A DNA stretch of 31,627 bases from a virus (IMGVR_UViG_3300010885_018700:1-31627); one strand, 5' to 3'; positions 1 to 8,164 are shown, counted from the first letter of the stretch. Program-made: numbers and translations. Notes: generated by a model from the sequence alone, not told the origin.

Positions 1-596
1 AATACATCTTGATTTAAATTTTCATCGGCGGTATCTCTTACTATATAATTTTTATCCGTTATATCAGTTAGTTGTGTTAATGCTGAATCACTATTCCACC
101 CATATTCAATAAGTAAAGAATGTCCCGGCTCCATACAATATTCTTGAATCATTTCGCATTGTGCTAATGAAAAACATTTTATAGATACCGTTGCATGTCT
201 TGATATTTGGTCTTTACCTTCTTTTACTTCTAATGAAGTTATTACAGGAGAAGGTCTTAATACTAAATCACCACCAACCGGAGTTGTATATGGATGAACA
301 ACTTTACCAGACCAATCATATCCAATAAATCCAGCTTTGTCACGATCTCCATATACTCCACTATAATATGATGTACCACTTAATACGGGATTTGCCGTTG
401 GTGTATTTATAATTCTAGTATTTTCGGGATTAGATGTCATAATTAACCCATCACCAGTTCCAGATATTAATCGAATCCACGCCACTAAAGATGATGCATC
501 TAAATTTGGATTTGGGCTATTTGGATTATTCTGTCCACTTGTAATTATACCGTTAAATACAGGTGCTGCTATCTCACTATAAATTGGAAAGGCCAT
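1..596 (-). CDS. Putative baseplate hub component, 5' part only (runs off left edge)
   Basis: An open frame starts at the ATG at 596 (MAFPIYSEIAAPVF) and stays open to base 1, so about 198 N-terminal residues are visible and the C-terminus is outside the window. Recognisable stretches are AWIRLISGTGDGLIMTS, a Gly-rich IINTP...SGTSYYSGVYGDRD segment, RPSPVITSLEVKEG and EPGHSLLIEYGWN. This layout resembles the N-terminal part of a large-phage virion protein that sits with the baseplate genes, and its position just after the LysM-like wedge gene fits a baseplate role. The family match is from memory of the sequence pattern, not a search. It starts 12 bases after the stop of the preceding gene with an A/T-rich leader and no Shine-Dalgarno, so it is probably cotranscribed with it. 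Confidence 0.6.
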   Translation of the reverse strand, partial: MAFPIYSEIAAPVFNGIITSGQNNPNSPNPNLDASSLVAWIRLISGTGDGLIMTSNPENTRIINTPTANPVLSGTSYYSGVYGDRDKAGFIGYDWSGKVVHPYTTPVGGDLVLRPSPVITSLEVKEGKDQISRHATVSIKCFSLAQCEMIQEYCMEPGHSLLIEYGWNSDSALTQLTDITDKNYIVRDTADENLNQDV

Positions 597-608
597 AACT
601 TAATTAAT

Positions 609-896
609 TTATCTATTTATTGTTTGTTGTAATATCTCTATATGATTTGTAGGTATTCTTAAAATAGTACCATCTGCAAATCCTATTGGTGCGGTATGTA
701 TATGATTGGCGGATGCTATAATCCACCATAAAGATGCATCATTATAAAATTGAAATGCTAATGTATCCAACCTATCGCCAGTTTCAGTTGCTACATGTAT
801 GTCTAGAAAACTTTCAGGAATAGTTGGATACATTTTAGGAGTATATACTTCCTTACCATCAGTTGTTTTTTTTGTTCTATTATTTGAGTATCTCAT
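609..896 (-). CDS. gp53-like baseplate wedge protein with LysM-type fold
   Basis: A 95-residue protein. Residues about 27-87 follow the pattern of the small LysM-like phage baseplate proteins: a Pro-rich entry (YPTIPESF), a beta strand with H-x-A-T-E-T-G-D-R-L-D-T-L-A, the hallmark Q-F-Y-N-D-A-S-L-W-W-I-I-A-S-A-N-H, then a closing G-T-I-L-R-I-P strand. In T4, gp53 uses such a domain to tie neighbouring baseplate wedges together. This protein is about half the length of T4 gp53 and is essentially the LysM unit alone. It lies 7 bases after the stop of the 549-aa gene and 12 bases before the next start, in the tail operon. The start is preceded by AATAAATAAAATAATT. A tail-associated LysM protein of another type cannot be excluded. 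Confidence 0.75.
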   Translation of the reverse strand: MRYSNNRTKKTTDGKEVYTPKMYPTIPESFLDIHVATETGDRLDTLAFQFYNDASLWWIIASANHIHTAPIGFADGTILRIPTNHIEILQQTINR

Positions 897-903
897 AATT
901 ATT

Positions 904-2553
904 TTATTTATTAAATGAGTTTCTAGCAGGACCTATTGTAGTACGATTACCTCCGGGATTTCCAATTAAAACTGGAGAATTTCTGAATAGTGGGGTACTA
1001 CCTACACCCGCTGGCGTATTGTTTGCAAATGGTTGGCCGGGTAATGCATTTCCAGGAGTACCTACTTTTATTCCGGTCTGTCTTTCAATATTAGCCGCTT
1101 TTATTTTATCCATAGTAAATGCAAAATCTTTTTCCGCTTTTGCTTTTTCTTCTTTTACATTAACCAAAAGTTGTTTATTTACTTTTGTTGGTAATCTTGT
1201 GTTATCACTTTTAGCTACCATTGCTTTTTTTGGGTCTATTTTTACAGTAACACTACCATCCACATTATAAGAAACAGTACCACCATTTGCAGTAATTTGT
1301 CCTAAATTTAAATGTTTTGATTTTGCTTTTTCTTCAGCATCCGTCATACCCAATCCAGATGCATTCCATGCAAAACGAACTAAATCTATTACAGGACTTG
1401 CATATTTATAAGCTTCTTTAATAAGATTATTTGGAATATCACTAAGGTTTTCATGAACAGCATCGTTAAAGCCTAATCCAGATCTTTTTAGTAATTCTTG
1501 TGCAAATGCTATATCTTCTGTTATTTTTACTTTTGTTAATTCAACACTCTCTCCACCAATTACATTATCAGCATCTATGGATTTATTTTTACCAAGCCCA
1601 CCACCAGTGTTTAAATTATAAGCTATCCATAAAACCTGTCTGTTTGCTTCATCTTTACCTAATTCCAATAATAAGTCTCGTGCATCAGCTTTACTTAAAG
1701 ATGCTTTAGGCTCTGCGTTTGCATGATGTTCTACTCCTTTAGCATTATGTGAATTATTTACTTCAGCGCTATGCGTTTCATTTTCAATTTTATTTTGTGG
1801 GTGTGTTTCATTTGCACTTGCTCCATGATTACCAGATGCCGCACCATGTCCTTTTATTGCATAAAATATAGTTGCGCCACTAAAATATTTTTGTTCAATT
1901 TGAGAAGCTCCTATTTGAGTATTTAGTATAGAAACCTGGTATTCTCCAAAAGGGCCCTTACTTCCCTTTAAACTAATTGGCGAAAATGTTAATTTTTCAA
2001 TTGCATGATGTAATTCATGCGAAGCATGTGCTAATTTTTGAAATTTTTCACTACCTTTAAATGCCCCTGTAAAGTATCCCGGAGTTGTAAGTTTGGTATT
2101 CGCCGCTATTCCATATATTAAAGCTTTACCAAATCCATAAGTTTCACCATGCTCCTCAACTACCATTTTTTTTGTTGTACTCAAGCCAACACGTGCTAAC
2201 CATATCAATGCCATTGCATATGGATTTTGAACACTTGAAGCTTTTGCAGTTTGTTCTGCTAATATTATTGCACCATTCCTAAGTCCATGCGCACCATATG
2301 CCAATGATATATTTGTAGAAAAAGGTTGATTTTGGTCTAGCTCAACGTATCTACCATCACTAAATTGCATAGTTGTAATACCTGCCTTATCTGCACTAAT
2401 TATTGGTTCAGATGGTAATGTATATTCTACCGAACCAGCTTTATTATAAATATCTGATTTTACTTTAGTATTCTCTCCTTTAGGAACAGAACCATGGTTA
2501 TTTAATTCACCATGCTGTTTTGCTTCCTTTGGTACTTTTAAATGCTCACTCAT
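904..2553 (-). CDS. Putative baseplate-associated protein with His-rich linker, function unknown
   Basis: This 549-residue protein is not recognised with confidence. It appears to have two parts. Residues about 50-230 are a mixed region with a hydrophobic helix (PYAMALIWLARVGL, 111-124) and an HELHH sequence at 179-183, which fits the HExxH pattern of zinc metallopeptidases. Residues about 286-415 are a helical region (DARDLLLELGK...QVLWIAYNLNTG). They are joined by a low-complexity linker rich in His, Asn and Ala (about 235-283). Residues 457-493 look coiled-coil (VKEEKAKAEKDF), and the C-terminus is Gly/Pro/Asn-rich and probably disordered. It lies 15 bases after the tube-cap gene and 7 bases before the LysM-like gene, so a baseplate or hub role is inferred from position only. 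The upstream leader is CTATAAAATAAAATT. No secretion signal is visible. Confidence 0.85.
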   Translation of the reverse strand: MSEHLKVPKEAKQHGELNNHGSVPKGENTKVKSDIYNKAGSVEYTLPSEPIISADKAGITTMQFSDGRYVELDQNQPFSTNISLAYGAHGLRNGAIILAEQTAKASSVQNPYAMALIWLARVGLSTTKKMVVEEHGETYGFGKALIYGIAANTKLTTPGYFTGAFKGSEKFQKLAHASHELHHAIEKLTFSPISLKGSKGPFGEYQVSILNTQIGASQIEQKYFSGATIFYAIKGHGAASGNHGASANETHPQNKIENETHSAEVNNSHNAKGVEHHANAEPKASLSKADARDLLLELGKDEANRQVLWIAYNLNTGGGLGKNKSIDADNVIGGESVELTKVKITEDIAFAQELLKRSGLGFNDAVHENLSDIPNNLIKEAYKYASPVIDLVRFAWNASGLGMTDAEEKAKSKHLNLGQITANGGTVSYNVDGSVTVKIDPKKAMVAKSDNTRLPTKVNKQLLVNVKEEKAKAEKDFAFTMDKIKAANIERQTGIKVGTPGNALPGQPFANNTPAGVGSTPLFRNSPVLIGNPGGNRTTIGPARNSFNK

Positions 2554-2568
2554 AATTTTATTTTATAG

Positions 2569-4413
2569 TTATGGTGTTGTCGTTTTAACAAGTGGTTGAT
2601 AGCCGTATATTTCTTTATTTGTAGTACCTCTACTTTCAACAAATTTAAGACTAACTTCTACATTTATTATCATTGGTAATTTAAAATTTTCAGATGTTAC
2701 AGATGTATCAATAACTGTAGCATATCCCCCATTTTGAACTTTTGTAATTTGTCCATTTGATAATTGTGAATTCATTCCAATTTCCCAAGGTGTATTTGCA
2801 TCAACATTAAATGCTAAACTTTCAATAAATGCATCCTTTCTATCATACATGTTTCCTAATGTAAATTTCAATAAAGGAGGCGCAACAGCTCCAGTTGCTC
2901 CTTTATAATCCTGTGGGTATGTTAATTTTGCTAAAAAGTTTAATCTCTCCCATGCATTTATATGCTCATATAAATTTAATGAATATACTTTAAAACTAAA
3001 CGTTAGTGAACGTTCTACTCCTTGATATGTATAAAAGTTAAAAGGATTTCCTATAAATTTATTAGACTCCCAAGTAGGTGTAAATGTTTCTGATAATTCG
3101 GCAACCGTACATCTAAATTGTACTGTTTTATTTTGATATGTTGAATAGAATTTTAATGCTATAAAATCAAACGAATCTAATGGTAGATTAGTTGTAGCAT
3201 CTATTGCAGTTGTACCTGAATATGTAATTTCTTTACTTAGATTCAATGCATCTGCTCTTGAGCTCATACCTCTCATAGCAAACATACTTGTTTTAGAAAC
3301 AGTATGATAAACAACCGATGCATTTTTTGGTTCTTTATTTATAGCAGCTATAAGACCTGCTTCACCAGTACTTCCAGCGGGTAAAGTTACTTTAATACCT
3401 TTATTTTGTATATCAGTAACAATATGTTGAAAAAATCTTCCCTTTAAACCAACCTGTTCTTTTAATGGTTTAAAAAATTCAAAAGCATTTACTTGAGAAT
3501 ATGGTTTACTACTTGAGTATCGTTTAATACCATCGTTTGGTTGTGTTGATGTTTTTGCTTGAGGTCCTAACAATATATTTGATAATTTTTGACCAACAAT
3601 TAAATTAGTAGCTCCTCTAACTAAAGCAGTTGCTCCTACTTTTGCAAGCCCACCAACTATACTAGCTGCAGATGATATTAAAAAATCTTTTGTTTGTGAT
3701 AAAATATTTTTATTATTTTTTAATAAATTATCTATAAATTTAGGAACTTTTTTTTGTGAATTTAATTTAAGTATTTTTTTAGGAGTATCAAACTCATCTA
3801 TAAAATCTACTTTCTTTTTATTTCTACCTTTTTCAAATTCATCAGCTACTTTGGTTGGCACCATTGGATTTGGAAGTAATGCTCCCAATGCTCTATCAGC
3901 AACATCAATTGCTAATTCAGTGCCCAATGCAACTAAATCAGGTTTTGGTGGTAATTCTTTTTTACCGCTAAGTAAATTGGTAACTGCATCAGATGCATAA
4001 CTACCAACTGCATTACCTATTTTATCATCAATACCTCCATTTGAACCTTTACCAGCTGCGGTATTCATTAGAGTAAACGTTCTAGTTCTTTGATTTGATA
4101 TTCTAAATATATCACCTCCGTATATGTAAGGTCTACCACTTATAGCAAATTGCTTTAATCCCATTTGCTCCACTTCGGCAGGTGTTTCCGTTAGTAAAAC
4201 ACTTTTCTTTCTACGTTTGTTTAATACACCAAGTACATCAAATAGTTTTAAAGGACCACCTCCTAAATTTGCAACTTTATTTATAAAAAGATTAGATGAT
4301 GTAATATCTCTGGATTTACTATCTTGTATAGCATAAGCTTCTTCTGCAGTTTTTCCTATATTAGGTCCTTCTGATATAATTCGTTTTTTAAATAAATCTT
4401 CTAAACTTGGCAT
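2569..4413 (-). CDS. Baseplate tail-tube cap/initiator, gp48/gp54-like
   Basis: A 614-residue protein with a poorly conserved N-terminal two thirds and a conserved C-terminal domain from about residue 413 to 598. That domain has the order seen in tube-cap proteins of T4-type and large phages: DSFDFIALKFYSTY, a strand with V-Q-F-R-C-T-V, TFTPTWES, IGNPFNFYTYQGVERSLTFSFKVY, WERLNFLAKLTYP, PPLLKFTLGNMY, TPWEIG, and the closing KLPMIINVEVSLKFVESR strand. In T4, gp48 and gp54 sit on the hub and template polymerisation of the gp19 tube. Residues 240-275 contain a hydrophobic Ala/Gly-rich helix (SSAASIVGGLAKVGATALV). The gene starts 6 bases after the tape-measure stop, a tight operon join. Only one such gene is visible here, where T4 has two. 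Confidence 0.65.
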   Translation of the reverse strand: MPSLEDLFKKRIISEGPNIGKTAEEAYAIQDSKSRDITSSNLFINKVANLGGGPLKLFDVLGVLNKRRKKSVLLTETPAEVEQMGLKQFAISGRPYIYGGDIFRISNQRTRTFTLMNTAAGKGSNGGIDDKIGNAVGSYASDAVTNLLSGKKELPPKPDLVALGTELAIDVADRALGALLPNPMVPTKVADEFEKGRNKKKVDFIDEFDTPKKILKLNSQKKVPKFIDNLLKNNKNILSQTKDFLISSAASIVGGLAKVGATALVRGATNLIVGQKLSNILLGPQAKTSTQPNDGIKRYSSSKPYSQVNAFEFFKPLKEQVGLKGRFFQHIVTDIQNKGIKVTLPAGSTGEAGLIAAINKEPKNASVVYHTVSKTSMFAMRGMSSRADALNLSKEITYSGTTAIDATTNLPLDSFDFIALKFYSTYQNKTVQFRCTVAELSETFTPTWESNKFIGNPFNFYTYQGVERSLTFSFKVYSLNLYEHINAWERLNFLAKLTYPQDYKGATGAVAPPLLKFTLGNMYDRKDAFIESLAFNVDANTPWEIGMNSQLSNGQITKVQNGGYATVIDTSVTSENFKLPMIINVEVSLKFVESRGTTNKEIYGYQPLVKTTTP

Positions 4414-4419
4414 ATTATA

Positions 4420-6768
4420 TTATCTTTGTCCGTATGTAAAATTATTTCTACTACTTCTTTCCGAAGAAGCCGCTATACCTGCCATAACTTTTTGTCCATC
4501 TAAAAATGTGTTTGTTACTATCTTACCGCTACTCATATCCGCTCTTAATGCTTTCATTTCAGTTATTAAAGCATTTACTGCTTTATCACTACCACCCATT
4601 CCCATAGATAATATAGATGGTTGTGTTGCATTTGATGCTTCTTTAAGTTTTGAAATTGCGTTTGGTGCAACTGCGATTTGGTCATTTGGAGATGGATTAA
4701 ATATACCACCTTCCTCTGTTGATATTTGCACCCCTTTTCCTGATTTAATAGCCATATCCCCTACATCCGTACCACCTTTACTATAAGCTGCCATAATTGC
4801 CGCTGTTGCTCCCACTGCTAAAGCAATACCAATAACACCCATTTTACTATTTGTCCATGCACTCATCAAAGCCTCTTTCATCTTAAGTAATGCAGTCTTT
4901 TTACTTAAAATATACATTGTTGTCAATCCTGCTATAATTGCTGGAAATAATCCGGGTATATAATTTAATACTTTAAATATTCCTCCAAATACATTTCCTA
5001 TTATTGTCACAACCGGTGCTAATGCTTCCATTAATGGTAATAATCCTTCACCAACAGATGCAACAATACCCTTAAATGAATTTTCCATTTGAGTTATCTT
5101 ATCTGCAATTTCTTCCTCTTTTGCTAATTGTTGAGTTTTAGCTTTTAATTGGTCATCTGTCATATTTGTAATATCCAGACCCTTATCCATAGCAGCTGAC
5201 ATTCTTTTTTGTTCAACTTCACTTAAATCTCCTAATTTTTCTTGAATTAATAATTGTTTAGTAATTTGTTCAACAGTCATACCTGCTGCATCTGCTAATG
5301 CTTTTTTAGTAAACATATCCTGGTCAGAAAACTTACCACTTCTTTCAATTTGTCTTAGTATTTCTTTTTGTGCATCAACATGCTTACCAGCATATGCCAA
5401 TGCTCTAGCTTGAGATAAATTGAATTGTCCACCTACAAATGTTGCAGCTACTAATTCTTTCTCAATACCATTTTCAAAATCAAGTAAATCTTCTGTTGTT
5501 TTTAATACGTCTTTTAATGTAGTACCCAATCTTCTAGCTTCAATAGCTTGTTTAGCAATAAGATTTACATCACCTTTAAAATATGTAAAAGTACTTTCAG
5601 CAGAGTCTGCTATATCTTTAAATACCTTAGATGGAGCAACACCTGCTAAGTTAGCCATATCAGCTACTTGTTGTGATACACTCTGTGCAGTAGCATCACT
5701 TAACCCAGCCATACTTTGAAAAATCATATTTACAGCTGCGGCATCTGTTTGAGCAATTCCAAAGTTTTTATTTAATACAGCTATATTAGCCGCTACTGCT
5801 TTTGATACTGGAATTACATCTCCAAATTCACCTTTAAATGCAGCAATACTATCATATGCAACTTCCGCATCAACACCTAATTTAGCAAAATCAACCGAAA
5901 TACTATGTGCATCTTTTTGAATTTGCTTTGTTTGAGAATTAGTTAAACCAGTTTCTTCTCTAAACTTTTTACCAGCTGCCTGTATTTCACTAAACGATAC
6001 CAATGCTGCCGCAAATAATGCTCCCATTATTACAATAGGACCAAGTCCACTTGAAATACCTTTAGCTAATTTCTTAGCCATATCAACACCATCTTGTAAA
6101 AATGCTGGCAATCTTTGATATAAATCATCTGCTTCTTCTTGTATCTTTGTTAATCTTTCGTTTTGTGATATTAAATTTTCATTTAATTTATACAAATCAG
6201 TTAGTTTCTTTTTTTCTGCAGGTCCTAAATCAGCTATACTTTCTTCAAAATGCATCCTTCTACTAGCTTGTTCAGTAACACCCAATAATTCATTTTTAGT
6301 TTGTGCAGCTGCTTCGGCTTGGTTAGTAATAGATGTATATAAATTTGAATACACATCTAATTTTCGTTGACTAACTTTTAATTCATCTTCAGATAAACCA
6401 GCTTGCTGGTCTTTCATATCTAATATATCTGCTGCAAGAGATGCAAATGCAGTACTACCTATTTTATTAGTAGATATTAATTTTCTAGCACCGGCATCTA
6501 ATTTTGTAAAAGATGATTGTAGAGTATCCTGTAAATCACTATATTCTTCTGCTAATGTATTTTGTTCTTCTAATGGTTTTACTTGTTTTTGTAAAGTCTT
6601 TAATTTTTCTTTCTCCCTCTCAATACGTTTTTCAAGCTTTTTACGCTCTTCCGCACCAACAACCGCAGCCTTTTTATTTTGCTCCTCAATACGTTGATTA
6701 GTTTCTTCAATTTCTCTAAGAAGGTCTAACCTAAGTTCATCTGCACTATCTGATAGTTTTTCAGCCAT
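4420..6768 (-). CDS. Tail tape measure protein (gp29-type role)
   Basis: A 782-residue protein. The N-terminus (about 5-90) is a charged coiled coil (RIEEQNKKAAVVGAEERKKL, KRIEREKEKLKTLQKQ). A hydrophobic stretch occurs at 241-260 (LGPIVIMGALFAAALVSF), and a second long hydrophobic region at 572-622 (LLPLMEALAPVVTIIGNVFG and following) with another at 643-662 (MGVIGIALAVGATAAIMAAY). The middle is helical with many Ala, Gln and Lys residues. This plan, long and helical with membrane-active patches and placed between the chaperone gene and the tube-cap gene, is that of phage tape measures, which set tail length and take part in DNA delivery. T4 gp29 is 590 residues, so a tail at least as long as that of T4 is plausible. 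It ends in SRNNFTYGQR. The start at 6768 lies 13 bases after the stop of the 80-aa gene. Confidence 0.85.
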   Translation of the reverse strand: MAEKLSDSADELRLDLLREIEETNQRIEEQNKKAAVVGAEERKKLEKRIEREKEKLKTLQKQVKPLEEQNTLAEEYSDLQDTLQSSFTKLDAGARKLISTNKIGSTAFASLAADILDMKDQQAGLSEDELKVSQRKLDVYSNLYTSITNQAEAAAQTKNELLGVTEQASRRMHFEESIADLGPAEKKKLTDLYKLNENLISQNERLTKIQEEADDLYQRLPAFLQDGVDMAKKLAKGISSGLGPIVIMGALFAAALVSFSEIQAAGKKFREETGLTNSQTKQIQKDAHSISVDFAKLGVDAEVAYDSIAAFKGEFGDVIPVSKAVAANIAVLNKNFGIAQTDAAAVNMIFQSMAGLSDATAQSVSQQVADMANLAGVAPSKVFKDIADSAESTFTYFKGDVNLIAKQAIEARRLGTTLKDVLKTTEDLLDFENGIEKELVAATFVGGQFNLSQARALAYAGKHVDAQKEILRQIERSGKFSDQDMFTKKALADAAGMTVEQITKQLLIQEKLGDLSEVEQKRMSAAMDKGLDITNMTDDQLKAKTQQLAKEEEIADKITQMENSFKGIVASVGEGLLPLMEALAPVVTIIGNVFGGIFKVLNYIPGLFPAIIAGLTTMYILSKKTALLKMKEALMSAWTNSKMGVIGIALAVGATAAIMAAYSKGGTDVGDMAIKSGKGVQISTEEGGIFNPSPNDQIAVAPNAISKLKEASNATQPSILSMGMGGSDKAVNALITEMKALRADMSSGKIVTNTFLDGQKVMAGIAASSERSSRNNFTYGQR

Positions 6769-6781
6769 TAATTTCTATATA

Positions 6782-7024
6782 TTAATTGTAATCCATTGGT
6801 ATCATTCCCCAACTCTGAAACATTTTAAACATTTCAGGTTTTTCATCTCTAAGTTTATCAATCTCTGGCTTATACTTTGAATTTAATTTATCCACATCAG
6901 CCTTCAATCTTTTTAAAGTAGGGTCTTTATCAATCAATTGTTGAAGTTTAGCAGGTGTAGATTTTTTGGTAAATAATCCAAAAAATTCCTTTAATTGATG
7001 TTTTTTTATTTTATATTTTGCCAT
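6782..7024 (-). CDS. Small helical protein upstream of tape measure, unknown
   Basis: An 80-residue, Lys/Asp/Glu-rich and clearly helical protein (LKRLKADVDKLNSKYKPEID) ending in QSWGMIPMDYN. No family is recognised. It is the first gene after the terminator at 7074-7113 and lies directly upstream of the tape measure, so a partner role for the tape measure or in initiation-complex assembly is plausible from position only. The start at 7024 has the leader ATTATAAATAAGCGAATATT and no Shine-Dalgarno. The alternative is a non-virion assembly factor. Confidence 0.8.
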   Translation of the reverse strand: MAKYKIKKHQLKEFFGLFTKKSTPAKLQQLIDKDPTLKRLKADVDKLNSKYKPEIDKLRDEKPEMFKMFQSWGMIPMDYN

Positions 7025-7034
7025 AATATTCGCT

Positions 7035-7060
7035 TATTTATAATAATACAACTATAAATA
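7035..7060 (-). promoter_or_regulatory. Candidate promoter region for tape measure/baseplate unit
   Basis: The 68-base gap between the chaperone unit and the 80-aa gene holds, on the coding strand, TATTTATA (7060-7053) and then TATAAATA (7042-7035), the latter identical to the core of the T4 late promoter. It follows the terminator at 7074-7113, so a new start of transcription is expected here. The TATAAATA copy is only 10 bases from the start codon, which would give an almost leaderless mRNA, so TATTTATA is the more likely element. Both are A/T-only words in an AT-rich sequence, hence the low confidence. Confidence 0.3.
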
Positions 7061-7073
7061 TCGCATAAACAAA

Positions 7074-7113
7074 AAAGTTAGGAATAAGAGTGTTATCTCT
7101 TAAACCTAACTTT
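7074..7113 (-). terminator. Intrinsic terminator overlapping the end of the chaperone unit
   Basis: On the minus strand AAAGTTAGG (7113-7105) pairs with CCTAACTTT (7082-7074), 9 bp. Inside it, after a symmetric 2x2 internal loop, TAAGAG (7102-7097) pairs with CTCTTA (7090-7085) around a 6-base loop. A run of six T residues (7076-7071) ends the structure. The stem begins within the last codons of the 55-codon frame ending at 7093, so the stop codon lies in the apical loop region. It separates the chaperone unit from the tape measure unit. Confidence 0.8.
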
Positions 7114-7260
7114 AGATGCGTTTGCAGATTGAGTTGCTTTATTATTTGCTTCAGCTTCTTTTTTCTTAGATTCTACTAATTTATTATAATAAAAAGTTCT
7201 AAGATACGTTGGCATTTTATACAATTCCATAATAGTGAATCCGTTACTATACTCCACCAT
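7093..7260 (-). CDS. Out-of-frame C-terminal extension of the tail assembly chaperone (candidate frameshift product)
   Basis: From the ATG at 7260 this frame encodes 55 residues: YSNGFTIMELYKMPTYLRTFYYNKLVE, then a Lys/Glu/Ala-rich tail. The same frame is open upstream to base 7317, just after a TAG at 7320-7318, so it overlaps the last 27 bases of the upstream 254-codon gene. Upstream of the ATG it reads GLAKNHSALLHTQIFE, which looks like part of the same domain. This suggests the natural product is a fusion made by a +1 (or -2) shift at the T7 run at 7309-7315, giving about 319 residues. The pattern matches the G/GT arrangement of tail assembly chaperones placed before the tape measure. Independent translation from the ATG is the alternative and has no Shine-Dalgarno support. 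A terminator stem overlaps its 3' end. Confidence 0.7.
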   Translation of the reverse strand: MVEYSNGFTIMELYKMPTYLRTFYYNKLVESKKKEAEANNKATQSANASKVRFKR

Positions 7261-7288
7261 CTCAAAAATTTGAGTATGAAGTAGTGCA

Positions 7289-8053
7289 CTATGATTCTTC
7301 GCCAGGCCAAAAAAAGCCTACACCCATTGGGATAGGTGCCTCCTCCACCTCACCATCTTCATGAGTATAACTAAATTTCATATTCATATCAGGAGATATT
7401 GATTTTACATAATCTCTAAATGCCTTACTATCTCTAGCTAAAAATGAATTATTTACAAATTTTGTAATAGCACCCATATCAGAATTACCATCCACACTTT
7501 TAATCATATATCTCAAACGAGTAGTGATTTCAAATGAAGTATCCTTATTTAATTTTTCTAAAGCTGTTATATCTTTATCAATTGCTAATTCATCACCATG
7601 TGTAAGTAATTTGAATGTTAATTTATTTTTTCCTGTTGGGGTTGTGAATTCAAATTCATTTTTATTATTAAATCCAGACATATCCACATCTTTTGTTGCT
7701 ACTTTTGATAAATCAACAGTAGTTTCTAATGATGTACTTGTTTTAGACGAATAAAATGATACTTTATAATCTGCACCATATCCCAATAAACGAGTTGCTA
7801 ATATAATAGCGTTTTTATCACCAACCAATATATCATTGATATTTACATCATCCACTATAATAGATTCAAATAATTTATCTAATACAATACCTTTTTTAAT
7901 AAGATTTGTAGAAGAAAGAATATCTTCCTCTTTTGCGGTCATATACTTAATTGTGATTCTACCAGAAGATAAAGGGTTTTCTTTTGGATATAATTTACCT
8001 TTAGATGGTAAATCCAACACTTCGGTTGGAAAATCAAATTGTTTTTCTGTCAT
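7289..8053 (-). CDS. T4 base-plate protein family (gp26/gp51-like), probable tail assembly chaperone
   Basis: A 254-residue protein with the start signature of the T4 base-plate protein family: LPSKGKLYPKENPLSSGRIT followed by the mixed helical IKYMTAKEEDILSSTNLIKKGIVLDKLFESII, then DVNINDILVGDKNAIILATRLLGYGADYKV. T4 members act in baseplate hub assembly. In this genome the gene sits between the tail tube and the tape measure, where most long-tailed phages carry their tape-measure chaperone. Frame 0 ends ...GFFWPGEES then TAG. A T7 run lies six codons before the stop, and the +1 frame is open from 7317 to 7095, so a longer product is likely (see the neighbouring 7093-7260 entry). The start at 8053 has an A/T-rich leader (CAAACTTAAAACAAGTAAAG). 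It is the first gene after the terminator at 8119-8143. Confidence 0.8.
   Translation of the reverse strand: MTEKQFDFPTEVLDLPSKGKLYPKENPLSSGRITIKYMTAKEEDILSSTNLIKKGIVLDKLFESIIVDDVNINDILVGDKNAIILATRLLGYGADYKVSFYSSKTSTSLETTVDLSKVATKDVDMSGFNNKNEFEFTTPTGKNKLTFKLLTHGDELAIDKDITALEKLNKDTSFEITTRLRYMIKSVDGNSDMGAITKFVNNSFLARDSKAFRDYVKSISPDMNMKFSYTHEDGEVEEAPIPMGVGFFWPGEES
7309..7315 (-). promoter_or_regulatory. Candidate slippery site (T7 run) for programmed frameshift
   Basis: In frame 0 the codons are GGC TTT TTT TGG CCT, with seven consecutive T residues at 7315-7309. The +1 frame is blocked by TAG at 7320-7318 and then free until 7095, while frame 0 stops at 7291-7289. Any shift must therefore fall within 27 bases, and the T run is the only homopolymer in that interval. 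Two Phe codons permit Phe-tRNA slippage by +1 or -2 with full re-pairing. An assembly or sequencing error in the homopolymer is the main alternative. Confidence 0.6.
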
Positions 8054-8064
8054 AACTTTACTTG

Positions 8065-8087
8065 TTTTAAGTTTGTATATATAAATA
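8065..8087 (-). promoter_or_regulatory. Candidate promoter/leader for chaperone unit
   Basis: On the coding strand TATTTATA (8087-8080) is followed closely by TACAAACTTAAAA (8077-8065), and the start codon of the 254-aa gene comes 11 bases later. The identical 13-mer also precedes the sheath gene (11099-11087), and TATTTATA recurs before several transcription units. It lies between the terminator at 8119-8143 and the gene. The promoter role is inferred from position and recurrence. Confidence 0.35.
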
Positions 8088-8118
8088 CATAGTTTTTAAA
8101 AAAATGGAAAGCACAAAA

Positions 8119-8143
8119 AAGGGGATTCTTTTGAAATCCCCTT
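8119..8143 (-). terminator. Strong intrinsic terminator after sheath/tube unit
   Basis: A perfect 9-bp stem pairs AAGGGGATT with AATCCCCTT (8143-8135 with 8127-8119 on the minus strand) around a 7-base loop. The minus-strand transcript then runs into a T tract (8120-8115). It starts 21 bases after the tube gene stop and is by far the most GC-rich hairpin seen between genes. T-rich sequence on the other side (8144-8159) means it could also work on the plus strand. Confidence 0.85.
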
Positions 8144-8164
8144 AATTTTATGTTTTTTTGAATA

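Noticed and set aside
7035-7042. TATAAATA as a true T4-type late promoter
   Set aside because: It is only 10 bases from the start codon and the other tail units do not carry it on the coding strand. It is kept only as part of a low-confidence promoter region.
7836-8084. Plus-strand open frames opposite the chaperone, tape measure and sheath genes (for example here, 5420-5719 and 9008-9331)
   Set aside because: They lie wholly opposite confidently identified genes, lack leaders and show no domain.
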